Assembly: GCA_902464485.1 (NCBI GenBank)
Contig: CABQJJ010000027.1
Location: 1 to 21,360 of the forward strand
Reading direction: 5' to 3'
Length of the DNA: 21,360 nucleotides
Source: an uncultured Collinsella sp.
GTDB taxonomy: Bacteria; Actinomycetota; Coriobacteriia; Coriobacteriales; Coriobacteriaceae
How positions within the stretch are numbered: position 1 is the first letter of the stretch; each line of letters starts with the position of its first letter. The translations under genes were made by a program, and so were the position numbers. The notes under the pieces were generated by a model. That model had not been told where the DNA came from. It saw only the letters and a program-made list of their open reading frames with translations, and did no database searches. This document shows positions 7,591-15,368 of the stretch, in pieces.

Positions 7591-8715
7591 TTATTTCATT
7601 GTCTCCTTTGCCTTGTCAAGGCGACTGCCCTTGAAGAAATACCAAATCATCAGGTCAACTTCATGGAAGCCAATATCTGGGGCGGAGCCGTTATTTGAAC
7701 CAACCGTCTGGTTTTCCTGCTTTCGCCACTCATTAATACCATCAACGATATGGCTGTAAAGATCGAGATATCCCAGGTAGCCTCGAGCGACCTGGGCATC
7801 AGCGTTTTTATCACCCTCGTCAGGTGTGGCAACGAGCTTGTTAATCGTGCCTCTAATCCATGCATATCGGTTTCCATAGCGGCTCAACGGAGTGTCATTG
7901 TATTTTTTGCACCATTCGTTAAGCCACTCACTCTCTTTGACGCCGTAATCAATATAAGCATCCGCATAATAAGGAAGCATTGTACCGACAACCGTATCGT
8001 AGATGCAGAAGTTGTCCGTATCATAGATATAAGAGCCGTTCGCCCCACGCCTGCTTAGATTGCGACAACCATGGTGGCAAAACTTTGTTGCAAAGGAAAA
8101 ATTGCTTCGATTGCACTTAAGGTCGCTAGGGTCCTCGTTCGGCAATAACTTATAAGTCATATTTGTTGTAGCGCGCGCGATGCTGGCAACGAGATTCGCT
8201 CGGGACTCAAGGTCTTTTTCCAGCAGGCTAGACCCCAGTTCATTATTATCCGCATATTGGCTCACAAGATATGCGGCAGTTATAAGTGTTCCGCCAGTAA
8301 GCTCATCTTTGCCCTTATCCGCCTGTTCACCATCATCACCTTGCGGATCCTCTTTGATTTCGCAAAGCCGTTTGAGCTCGGCATTCATCTTGCCCATTAG
8401 CTCATCTTGGCTACCCTTTACCGTCACTGCAGCCAAATGCGTTGAATTCATTTTGTTTGTAATATAAACAATCTCCCGGATGGCGCGGGCATCACCTTTC
8501 GAAGCGTTCACATACTTCTTGTAAAGATCATCCTGGCCAATCCATGTGTAATTCGAATCGTTATTCACCAGACCATTCACAAAGGCAATATTCTTATCGC
8601 TAAAAACTGGGAAACCGTTCTGGTCTAAGTCAAACTCGTAATACTTGTCCGGATGAAGCGCGGCTTCAACGGAAGAAACGAGTCGCCTAACATTCCGATC
8701 TTTACGCGTTGTCAT
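7591..8715 (-). CDS. Hypothetical protein, AT-rich orphan (374 aa)
   Basis: The ATG at 8715 has AAAGGA seven bases upstream. I do not recognise the family. The protein has no signal peptide or membrane segment. A low-complexity acidic linker (KEDPQGDDGEQADKGKDE, about 121-138) separates an N-terminal part, with FVNGLVNNDSNYTWIG near 45-60, from a C-terminal part. The best motif is SNFSFATKFCHHGCR (204-218) followed by NFCIYDTVVGTMLPYY (235-250). The cluster Cys201, Cys213, His214, His215, Cys217 and Cys237 could bind metal. S/FATK(Y/F)C...IYD strings resemble those in uncharacterised proteins I associate with restriction/defence neighbourhoods, a weak recollection and not a call. Base composition is clearly lower in GC than its neighbours (26 of 60 bases G/C at 8401-8460 against 41 of 60 at 13741-13800), which suggests recent transfer. 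It lies 157 bp downstream of the DnaB-like gene. Confidence 0.85.
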   Translation of the reverse strand: MTTRKDRNVRRLVSSVEAALHPDKYYEFDLDQNGFPVFSDKNIAFVNGLVNNDSNYTWIGQDDLYKKYVNASKGDARAIREIVYITNKMNSTHLAAVTVKGSQDELMGKMNAELKRLCEIKEDPQGDDGEQADKGKDELTGGTLITAAYLVSQYADNNELGSSLLEKDLESRANLVASIARATTNMTYKLLPNEDPSDLKCNRSNFSFATKFCHHGCRNLSRRGANGSYIYDTDNFCIYDTVVGTMLPYYADAYIDYGVKESEWLNEWCKKYNDTPLSRYGNRYAWIRGTINKLVATPDEGDKNADAQVARGYLGYLDLYSHIVDGINEWRKQENQTVGSNNGSAPDIGFHEVDLMIWYFFKGSRLDKAKETMK

Positions 8716-8872
8716 CAGGCATTCCTTTCTGAACCTGGCAGAAGTCTGCTCATCATCGTCCTAAGTCTGATGGTAATTCCACCTATGCCAGATTTCGCTA
8801 TTTCAGCAGTTGAATGGTTGCTTTCTGCTGGTAGACGTACCGCGGGCCAAGCAGGTGTTGCCGGCTATGTCC

Positions 8873-9706
8873 TCAGCCGAAGACACGCGTGTAGGAAGGC
8901 TCCGTGTCGCTGGAGCTCATCCGCACTAGGACGTTCGCGTTGCAGTGGCTCTCCGCAAATGCCGCGTCATCCTCTCGGCCCTCAGCTGCAAAGCAGCCTG
9001 CCAGGATGGCGGATGTTGGACTGAGCATGTTGCGCAAGTCGCGCAGGATTGTATTTACCGGGCGGTTGTCATCGAGCATTTCGAGGCCGTCGATCACGAC
9101 CACAATGCCCTTCAGCGCCGCCTTAATCCACGTGCGATCACCGAGCAGCCAACTCGTTAAAAGGTCCATGGTCATGTTGTCTTCGACAAAGATGCCCAAG
9201 TTGCGTTGCTTGAGTCGCATCGCTGCGCGAATCACCTCAACCTGTTGCTCCTCAGAATCAACCGGCGCTTTGGTGCCCATCTCGGCACGAATAAGCCGGG
9301 CAATTGCGTCCTCTTCACACTCCCGAATCGGCACATAAAGCACGGCACATTGCTCGCTCAAGCGCAAAACCGCACGCGCCAGCACATTCGAGACGTCTTC
9401 ATGCGTACCTCCAACCACGCTGAGTTTACCCAGTCCAACGCCGCCACCTAGTGCGTCATCAACCGGCATATCGGTCTTCAATACACGCGGACCTTCGAAC
9501 GTCAGCGTCTCCATACCGCAATCGAGCCCAGAAGCCAGCCGATCGTGGAACCTGCTGAGGTCAAAACCCTCATCGTCACGTTCTCTACAATTCCCAACAC
9601 GCTGATTCGCGGGCGTCGTCGGAATCACGCCCGGAAGGTCCATCAACTCGCCCATGCTCACAGAGCGTCCAATTCGGTCGCCCCCAGTGTTCATCTTTCG
9701 CTTCAT
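8873..9706 (-). CDS. DnaB/KaiC-like RecA-fold ATPase with degenerate P-loop (277 aa)
   Basis: The start at 9706 is chosen because AGGAGG (complement of 9713-9718) precedes it and overlaps the rtcB stop; the in-frame ATG at 9781 lies inside rtcB. The layout resembles the ATPase domain of DnaB-type replicative helicases: a target-setting segment TDMPVDDALGGGVGLGKLSVVGG (about 78-100) matches the DnaB pattern 'D..LGGG...G.L.V..G.PG.GKT', and a Walker-B-like strand GIVVVIDGLEML lies at 200-211. The P-loop position reads GGTHEDVSN (99-107), lacking the invariant Lys and Thr/Ser, so ATP hydrolysis is doubtful. The N-terminal 70 residues include SVSMGELMDLPGV and no recognised domain. It is about half the usual DnaB length, so it is not the replicative helicase. 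It is the second gene of an rtcB operon; its role there is unknown. Confidence 0.8.
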   Translation of the reverse strand: MKRKMNTGGDRIGRSVSMGELMDLPGVIPTTPANQRVGNCRERDDEGFDLSRFHDRLASGLDCGMETLTFEGPRVLKTDMPVDDALGGGVGLGKLSVVGGTHEDVSNVLARAVLRLSEQCAVLYVPIRECEEDAIARLIRAEMGTKAPVDSEEQQVEVIRAAMRLKQRNLGIFVEDNMTMDLLTSWLLGDRTWIKAALKGIVVVIDGLEMLDDNRPVNTILRDLRNMLSPTSAILAGCFAAEGREDDAAFAESHCNANVLVRMSSSDTEPSYTRVFG

Positions 9707-9716
9707 CGAAACCCTC

Positions 9717-10814
9717 CTAACGCCTACCACGCTTGCCAGTGGCCTTAAAATTCCAAATCGGCTTGAGCCTGTGAATGACATCGACCGTCGGGTCCATGAG
9801 CCTCAATACATCATCCGCAGGTTTATACGCTTCGGGCGATTCGTCGAGCGTCGTCTCACATGCGCTCGGACAGTAGACGCCGGCCTCGCGCATCTCGTCA
9901 ACGAACACCTTGGTATCGAGCGTCTGGAACGCCTCGGTACGGCTCATCGCGCGACCCGTCCCGTGCGGCGCCGAGCAGTTCCAGTCCTCGTTTCCCTTGC
10001 CGCGTGCAATAACGGCACCGTCGCGCATATTAAACGGAATCAGCACCATCTCTCCCGCATGAGCGCTAATGGCGCCCTTGCGAATCATGCCACCTTCCGA
10101 GATGTAGTTGTGCATGGTGGTAAAGCCGTCTCCGTCGAGTCGAATTCCCGTACGCTCAACAATCTGTGCGACAATCGCCTTGCGGTTCTGATTCGAAAAG
10201 CGTTGGCAGTTATGCATATCGACGAGATACTCGGCAGAAAGATCTCCCACGAGATACTTAAGCTCGTCGGGGATATCTGCCGCGCACGTCTTCTGCGCCA
10301 GCGCCTGATGGTGCTCCGCCGTCTGCTTGCCCATGTTGCGCGAGCCGGTGTGCACGACCAGGTATTGGCGCCCATCCTCGTCCTCGTCGAGTTCAATGAA
10401 GTGGTTGCCGCCGCCCAGCGTGCCCATGGAGCGCTCGACTTTGCGTTTATCCTGCAACCAATCGCGCGATTCCATGTCAAAGTCCGCGAGTACGCAGGCG
10501 GGATCGCGATGAAGGCTAAAGCCTGTGGGCACCGCGCGCTTCACATCGCGATTGAACTGAATGAGGTCGTCTCGTGCAATGGTCTCCGCAAGCGGCACAC
10601 AATACATCCCGCATCCGATGTCGACGCCCACCAGGTTGGGAATCACCTTGCCGCCCAAGTTTGCCGTAAAGCCAATCACGCAGCCCTTGCCCTTATGGGC
10701 ATCGGGCATGATGCGGATCTTGGCGCCTTCAAACGCCGGGCAGCTGGAAATCTCCTCGATCTGCTCCTTGGTTGAATCCTCAAGATTCTCGGCAAAGACT
10801 TTAATGTCTGCCAT
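9717..10814 (-). CDS. rtcB: RNA-splicing ligase RtcB (365 aa)
   Basis: RtcB joins RNA 2',3'-cyclic phosphate or 3'-phosphate ends to 5'-OH ends in a GTP- and Mn-dependent reaction through a guanylated histidine. The family signatures are all present: GVDIGCGM with Asp65 and Cys68, GGGNHFIELDED with His137, VVHTGSRNMG with His155, MHNY with His235, and SAPHGTGRAMSR with the likely guanylated His284. The length is at the short end of the family and close to the compact bacterial RtcB form. The start at 10814 (MADIKVF) follows AGGAG and is preferred to the in-frame ATG at 10892. No RtcA cyclase or RtcR activator lies nearby; instead a WYL-domain regulator is divergent, and a DnaB-like pseudo-ATPase follows 11 bp downstream. 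Likely role: RNA repair after stress or toxin cleavage. Confidence 0.96.
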   Translation of the reverse strand: MADIKVFAENLEDSTKEQIEEISSCPAFEGAKIRIMPDAHKGKGCVIGFTANLGGKVIPNLVGVDIGCGMYCVPLAETIARDDLIQFNRDVKRAVPTGFSLHRDPACVLADFDMESRDWLQDKRKVERSMGTLGGGNHFIELDEDEDGRQYLVVHTGSRNMGKQTAEHHQALAQKTCAADIPDELKYLVGDLSAEYLVDMHNCQRFSNQNRKAIVAQIVERTGIRLDGDGFTTMHNYISEGGMIRKGAISAHAGEMVLIPFNMRDGAVIARGKGNEDWNCSAPHGTGRAMSRTEAFQTLDTKVFVDEMREAGVYCPSACETTLDESPEAYKPADDVLRLMDPTVDVIHRLKPIWNFKATGKRGRR

Positions 10815-10966
10815 CGCATTTCTCCTGTTCTGATCCTTGTAAACCGGAACCGGCCCCAAGCTAACAGGGCGCACGTCGCACCGGCTAGCCAAACCGCCGA
10901 TTTCCGTTTAACCACCTTTCGCCCTATTCGGGCCCGTATTGCTGCGAATACTACGGTCGCGCGGGC

Positions 10967-10972
10967 TACAAT
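10967..10972 (+). promoter_or_regulatory. Candidate -10 box for the WYL regulator
   Basis: TACAAT matches the sigma-70 -10 consensus at 5 of 6 positions and lies 64 bp before the GTG start at 11037. The -35 region is weak (no TTGACA-like hexamer at 16-18 bp). The 222-bp divergent gap (10815-11036) should also hold the leftward rtcB promoter, which I could not place. Confidence 0.35.
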
Positions 10973-11036
10973 GAGTCCCAATAACGGGTCTTGTTTTGCA
11001 TCTCCGGCTGATACCCTGCCGGCGAAAGGAGACAAC

Positions 11037-12047
11037 GTGGCGAACAGACCAAATCAAAAGCTCAGGCTTCTGTTCCTGCTTAAAACCTTGATGGAAAAGA
11101 CCGACAGCACGCACGGGCTCACGACACAGCAGATCATCGAGGAACTCGCCTATCACGATCTCGAGGCCGAACGAAAGGCCATCTATCGCGACTTGCAAAC
11201 GCTTCGCGACTTTGGACTCAACATCGACCAGCGCGGCGGCAAAGAATGGGCCCTGGCCTCACGCCCGCTCGATCTGCAAGAACTCATCATGCTTGTTGAC
11301 GCCGTGCAGAGCTCGCCGTTTTTGACCGATGAGCTGACCGACCACCTCATCGGCAAGCTGCAGAGCCTCGCCAGCCTGGGCGAGCGCGAGCTGATGCACA
11401 AGCGTGTCGACGTGCCTTCGCGCGTGAAGATGCAAAACTCCGATGCCCTGCTTAACATCGACTTGATTCAGCAGGCTATGCGCGAAAAACGCAAGATTCG
11501 GTTTCGTTACTTCCACTACGACGCCGCTAAACAAAAGGCCCTTAATCATGACGGAAAGACCTACGAGCTCACACCCGTGCGCCTTATCTACTCCGACGAA
11601 CTCTATTACATGATCGGGTTTCGAGATAGATGGGCCAATGCTGGATTAGGCCATCAGCCGTTCACGCCCTACCGCGTCGATCGCATGCTCGATGTTGCGG
11701 TGTCCGAAGAGTCCGCGACCAAAGATCCGCGCATCGCCGGCTATGTGCTCGAAGATCACGTCTCACCATCATTTGGCGTGTATGCGGCGGACAAGACCAC
11801 TGTGGTGCTGGAACTCGATGACCGTGCGATGAACCCGCTCATCGACAAGTTCGGGCTCGACGCCGTTGTGTTTGAGAACCAGGATGGGCGCCTGTTGGCT
11901 ACCGTCAAAGCCCCGCTATCTCCGCAGTTCTTTGGCTGGCTGCTGCAACTCAGCACGTTCATTAAGATCGCTCAACCTCAAAGTGCCATCGATACATATC
12001 TCAAATACCTCGATGAAACACGTGCGCTCTACCAGGAAGACAGGTAA
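11037..12047 (+). CDS. WYL-domain transcriptional regulator with N-terminal HTH (336 aa)
   Basis: An N-terminal winged-helix HTH (about residues 8-75: LRLLFLLKTLMEK, LTTQQIIEELA, AERKAIYRDLQTLRDFGLNI) is followed by a WYL domain (about 140-225: IRFRYFHYD, YELTPVRLIYSDELYYMIGFRD, FTPYRVDRM) and a C-terminal WCX-type region ending AIDTYLKYL. The WYL triad reads YYM here. WYL proteins are nucleic-acid- or nucleotide-responsive regulators; in actinobacteria the PafB/PafC pair controls the DNA-damage response, and others control phage defence. The GTG at 11037 is chosen because AAAGGAG lies 5-6 bases upstream; the ATG at 10971 overlaps the presumed -10 box. The gene ends 7 bp before the helicase-nuclease gene, implying one transcript, and is divergent from rtcB, so it may regulate either or both. 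Confidence 0.92.
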   Translation: MANRPNQKLRLLFLLKTLMEKTDSTHGLTTQQIIEELAYHDLEAERKAIYRDLQTLRDFGLNIDQRGGKEWALASRPLDLQELIMLVDAVQSSPFLTDELTDHLIGKLQSLASLGERELMHKRVDVPSRVKMQNSDALLNIDLIQQAMREKRKIRFRYFHYDAAKQKALNHDGKTYELTPVRLIYSDELYYMIGFRDRWANAGLGHQPFTPYRVDRMLDVAVSEESATKDPRIAGYVLEDHVSPSFGVYAADKTTVVLELDDRAMNPLIDKFGLDAVVFENQDGRLLATVKAPLSPQFFGWLLQLSTFIKIAQPQSAIDTYLKYLDETRALYQEDR

Positions 12048-12054
12048 TACTGCC

Positions 12055-15000
12055 ATGAACATGACCCCCAAATTCAATGTATCGTTCGAGCGCCTGAATC
12101 CCGAACAGCGCGAGGCCGTCGAATGCCTAGATGGTCCGTTGCTCGTCATTGCCGGTCCCGGCACCGGCAAGACGCAGCTACTGAGTCTGCGCGCGGCGAA
12201 CATCCTGGCCAAGCGCGATGCTGCCCCGTGCAACATCCTCTGCCTCACCTATACCGAGGCGGGCGCGGAAGCCATGCGCAAACGCCTGATTGAGCTCATT
12301 GGGCGCGACGCCTACGGCATCGAAGTCAGTACGTTCCACGGATTTGCAAGCAGCATCAGGTCGCGCTATCCCGAGTTTTTCACACGCCCTGCGACCGACA
12401 CACTCATCACTAGCTTGCATCAGCAGGAGATCTTCGACCGCCTGCTCAAATCGCTTCCCTTTGGGTCGCCCCTGGGCGGAGGGTCGCCCGATATGCCCGC
12501 GCAAAACATCGGCAAGATGATCGGCTTTGTCTCCAAAACCAAGCGCAGCGGCCTGGATTACGACGTGCTGAGCGCCATTGCACAGCAGAATATCGACGCC
12601 GCTGCCTGGCTCACCGAGCATTCCGAGCTGCTTACGCTCGCCTGTGAAAGGGCAAGCGCTGCGTTGGCAGAGCGCTTTGAGGAAGAGGTCGAGCGTGCCT
12701 GCTGCATGGCGCCCACATCGCTCGCCCGCCCGATCAACTGTCCCGCCGGCACGTACGTGCCGTACATTCTTGAGTTGCGCGACACCGTTCGCCGCACCGA
12801 ACTTATTGACGAGAAGGGAAAGTCCTCGGGGTACACCAAGGTGCGCGATGCCTTCTTTGGAGGCAGCAACTCTCAGGGGCGCACCTTTAAGATTGCAGAG
12901 CAGAGCGAGCGACTTAAGACCGCTTGCGACGTCGCGCGTCGCTACCAGAGCGAGCTCGACCAGCACCATCTCTACGATTACGACGATATGATCGGCGATT
13001 TTGTTGACGCCGTCGAGCACAACGACGCGCTACGCCAAGTGCTCCAGGATACCTATACCTATATCCAGGTTGACGAGTTCCAGGACACCAACGGTGCCCA
13101 GATGCGCATCATCGAGCTGCTCTGCGACGGCGTCGCTGAACCCAATATCATGGCCGTCGGCGACGATGACCAGGCCATCATGCGTTTTCAGGGTGCCGCA
13201 ATCGAGTGTGCCAACCAGTTTGCGGCCGAGTTCTCGCCCCGGAGCATCGTGCTCAAGACCAACTATCGCTCCACGCCCGCCATCGTTGAGCTTGGTCAAG
13301 CTATCGCCCAGCAAATCGAATACCGACTCGATGCCAGCTCGAACAAATTGATCGTGGCGTTTAGGCCCCAAGGTGATCAGGTCGGCTTTAGTGAGAACGT
13401 TTACACCGGCAAAGCCGAGGAATACGCCGCCGTCGCTGCGAGCATTAAGCAGAGGATTGATGCTGGCTACCTCAATGACTGCGAAGATCCCAATGAAGGA
13501 ATTGCAGTCATCTCTGCCAAACACGCCGCATTGCGCTCGCTGATTCCCTTCCTCGTTAAGGAGAACGTGCCGTTTTCCTATCGTGAACGGCAAAATCTCT
13601 TTGCCTCCGAGCGCATGCAGACGACGCTGGCGCTGCTGCGATGCGTTACCGCGCTTGCTCGTGGGCAGAAGGAGCTCGCCAGCAGCTATCTTCCGCAGAT
13701 CATCTGTGCCACCGAGCTGGGCGGCGACCATCCGTCATCCGCGGCGTTTGCACTCTGCGCCAAGCGCGACCAGCATGGCGACTGGATGGCCGCCATGCAC
13801 GAGAGCAAGAATGCACGCATCAAGGAGCTGTACGACAGCCTGATGCAGTGGGCGGCGGAAGCCAATGCCTCGCCTGTCCGGGATTTGCTCTTTAAGATTG
13901 CCGAACGCAGCCTTGGCTATTACCGGCATCGCAAAGATCAAGATCAGCTGGGCGCCGCCGAATTCAATGCTGGCATCCGCGCCTTGCTTGCCTTTGCCGA
14001 GGGGGAGATGGGAGACGCGCGCCGCATGGGACGTGCGCTTCGCCTGCCCGATATTGTCGACAAACTCGACGCCGCTCAAAAGTTTGGCGTGAGCATCGAC
14101 GCGTCCATCGACCTCGGCACACCGGGAGCCGTTCGCCTCACCAGCGCCCATAGCTCGAAAGGTCTGGAGTTCGACTGCGTCTATTTGCTTGACGCCGACG
14201 ACTCCACCTGGCACAAAGGTGCTGGCGGCATGAGCCTGTACCCGTCCAATCTGCTTATTCGCGATGAAAAGGATGATGACGACGCGCGCCGTCTGCTGTT
14301 TGTAGCCATCACGCGCGCTAAGCGACACCTCGAGCTGTACCGCGCCGGCGGGTCGGCGCTGCAGGAGCTCACGGGGCTTATCGACTCTTGCGAGGTTTCT
14401 GCTGAAGCAGACCAGCTCAGCGTTGCAATCGAAACCGAGTGGCGCGACAACTACGTGCTCGATACGCCCGAGCTCCGCGCGCTTCTGGAGCCTCATACCG
14501 ACGTGAAGTTTCTTTCTGCCACAGCACTCAACAACTTTGTGACGTACGAGCCTGGATGCGCAAATAGTCTGCACTTCCCTGAGAAGCAGATTGTGCACCT
14601 GCCCACGGCGCCCACGATCCAAACCGAATTCGGCACCATCGTTCACGCGATGTTCGAGGAGATCGTTAATAGAATGGCAGCCGATGGCGAGGCGGCGATT
14701 GAGACAATTGAGGCCGAGTATCGCCAGCAGATTTCGTGGCTCGATTTTGCCCCCGAGGACGTCCATCGCTATTCGGAGCGCTTCGAACGCATTTGTCGTG
14801 CATTCGTCCCTTGGCTTGTCGAGCATGTGCATGGCTATCGTTGCATCACGGAGGCGAATATGCAGTGCCTGACCACCAAGGGAACTCCGCTCTTTGGTTT
14901 TCTCGACCTGCTCCTCGTTGACGATGCAGCTAAAACGGTGCAGATCGTCGACTACAAGACTGGCTTTGGCAAAGAAGTCCCTGCAGGTTACCATCGTCAG

Positions 15001-15342
15001 CTCAAGTTTTACAAACTGCTGGTCGAAGCGTCACCCGAGTTTTATGGCTACACCGTCACTTCCATGGGCGACTACTATGTAGAACCCGACAAGACGACGG
15101 GCGAGCTCCGCCCGCCGTTCGCGACAACCGCCAACGCCGATGACATTGCCGAACTCGAGCAGCTCATCGATGCCACATGGGCTCGCATTGAACACGGTGC
15201 TTGGGATACCAGCGCTTTTGAGCAGAGCGATGCCTATGAGCTTGCCATCGAGGAGCAGAAGGGCTGCCGCAAAAAAGCCGATAAAACCGAGGTCATGCAG
15301 CGCGCCTACGAGCACTGGCTAATTGAGAACTCTAGAATGTGA
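12055..15342 (+). CDS. UvrD/PcrA-type SF1 helicase fused to RecB-like nuclease (1095 aa)
   Basis: A full set of SF1A helicase motifs is visible: Walker A AGPGTGKT (33-40), motif Ia CLTYTEAGAEAMRKR (63-77), motif II VDEFQDT (339-345), motif III VGDDDQAIMRFQGA (368-381), motif IV KTNYRST, motif V LTSAHSSKGLEFD (about 694-707) and motif VI LLFVAITRAKR (747-757). The C-terminal 240 residues hold a PD-(D/E)xK nuclease of RecB type: His864 in FGTIVHAMFEE, Asp951 in GFLDLLL, Asp966-Tyr-Lys968 in IVDYKTG and Gln982 in RQLKFY. The architecture matches AddA or AdnA/B subunits used in double-strand-break end resection. No second subunit (AddB or Adn partner) lies in the window, so it may act alone or with a partner elsewhere. 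The start at 12055 (MNMTPK) has only a weak ribosome-binding site (AGG 10 bases away); reinitiation from the WYL gene 7 bp upstream is likely. The stop codon falls within a REP-like hairpin. Confidence 0.95.
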   Translation: MNMTPKFNVSFERLNPEQREAVECLDGPLLVIAGPGTGKTQLLSLRAANILAKRDAAPCNILCLTYTEAGAEAMRKRLIELIGRDAYGIEVSTFHGFASSIRSRYPEFFTRPATDTLITSLHQQEIFDRLLKSLPFGSPLGGGSPDMPAQNIGKMIGFVSKTKRSGLDYDVLSAIAQQNIDAAAWLTEHSELLTLACERASAALAERFEEEVERACCMAPTSLARPINCPAGTYVPYILELRDTVRRTELIDEKGKSSGYTKVRDAFFGGSNSQGRTFKIAEQSERLKTACDVARRYQSELDQHHLYDYDDMIGDFVDAVEHNDALRQVLQDTYTYIQVDEFQDTNGAQMRIIELLCDGVAEPNIMAVGDDDQAIMRFQGAAIECANQFAAEFSPRSIVLKTNYRSTPAIVELGQAIAQQIEYRLDASSNKLIVAFRPQGDQVGFSENVYTGKAEEYAAVAASIKQRIDAGYLNDCEDPNEGIAVISAKHAALRSLIPFLVKENVPFSYRERQNLFASERMQTTLALLRCVTALARGQKELASSYLPQIICATELGGDHPSSAAFALCAKRDQHGDWMAAMHESKNARIKELYDSLMQWAAEANASPVRDLLFKIAERSLGYYRHRKDQDQLGAAEFNAGIRALLAFAEGEMGDARRMGRALRLPDIVDKLDAAQKFGVSIDASIDLGTPGAVRLTSAHSSKGLEFDCVYLLDADDSTWHKGAGGMSLYPSNLLIRDEKDDDDARRLLFVAITRAKRHLELYRAGGSALQELTGLIDSCEVSAEADQLSVAIETEWRDNYVLDTPELRALLEPHTDVKFLSATALNNFVTYEPGCANSLHFPEKQIVHLPTAPTIQTEFGTIVHAMFEEIVNRMAADGEAAIETIEAEYRQQISWLDFAPEDVHRYSERFERICRAFVPWLVEHVHGYRCITEANMQCLTTKGTPLFGFLDLLLVDDAAKTVQIVDYKTGFGKEVPAGYHRQLKFYKLLVEASPEFYGYTVTSMGDYYVEPDKTTGELRPPFATTANADDIAELEQLIDATWARIEHGAWDTSAFEQSDAYELAIEEQKGCRKKADKTEVMQRAYEHWLIENSRM

Positions 15343-15368
15343 CAAAGGGGCTGTCCCTTCGTCGCATT
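15336..15368. repeat. REP-like palindromic hairpin, copy 2, overlapping two stop codons
   Basis: Bases 15336-15350 pair with 15354-15368, with one mismatch and two G-T pairs, around a CTG loop. The core (GTGACAAAGGG...GTCCCTTCGTC) is nearly the same as the hairpin at 59-87. The helicase-nuclease TGA (15340-15342) lies in its left arm, and the HAD gene's stop (complement of 15367-15369) overlaps its right end, so it fills the whole 24-bp gap between the convergent genes. It probably acts as a bidirectional terminator. Confidence 0.7.

Noticed and set aside
9654..10775. Long plus-strand open frame (373 codons) opposite rtcB
   Set aside because: It is antisense to a fully supported rtcB gene, has no ribosome-binding site or recognisable domain, and its Arg/His/Ala/Val-rich composition is typical of frames opposite GC-rich genes.
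12178..13020. Minus-strand open frame (280 codons) opposite the N-terminal part of the helicase
   Set aside because: Antisense shadow in GC-rich sequence; no start signal and no family resemblance.
13735..14994. Long minus-strand open frame (419 codons) inside the helicase-nuclease gene
   Set aside because: It lies wholly opposite helicase motifs V and VI and the nuclease start, which are certain on the plus strand; no domain or start signal.
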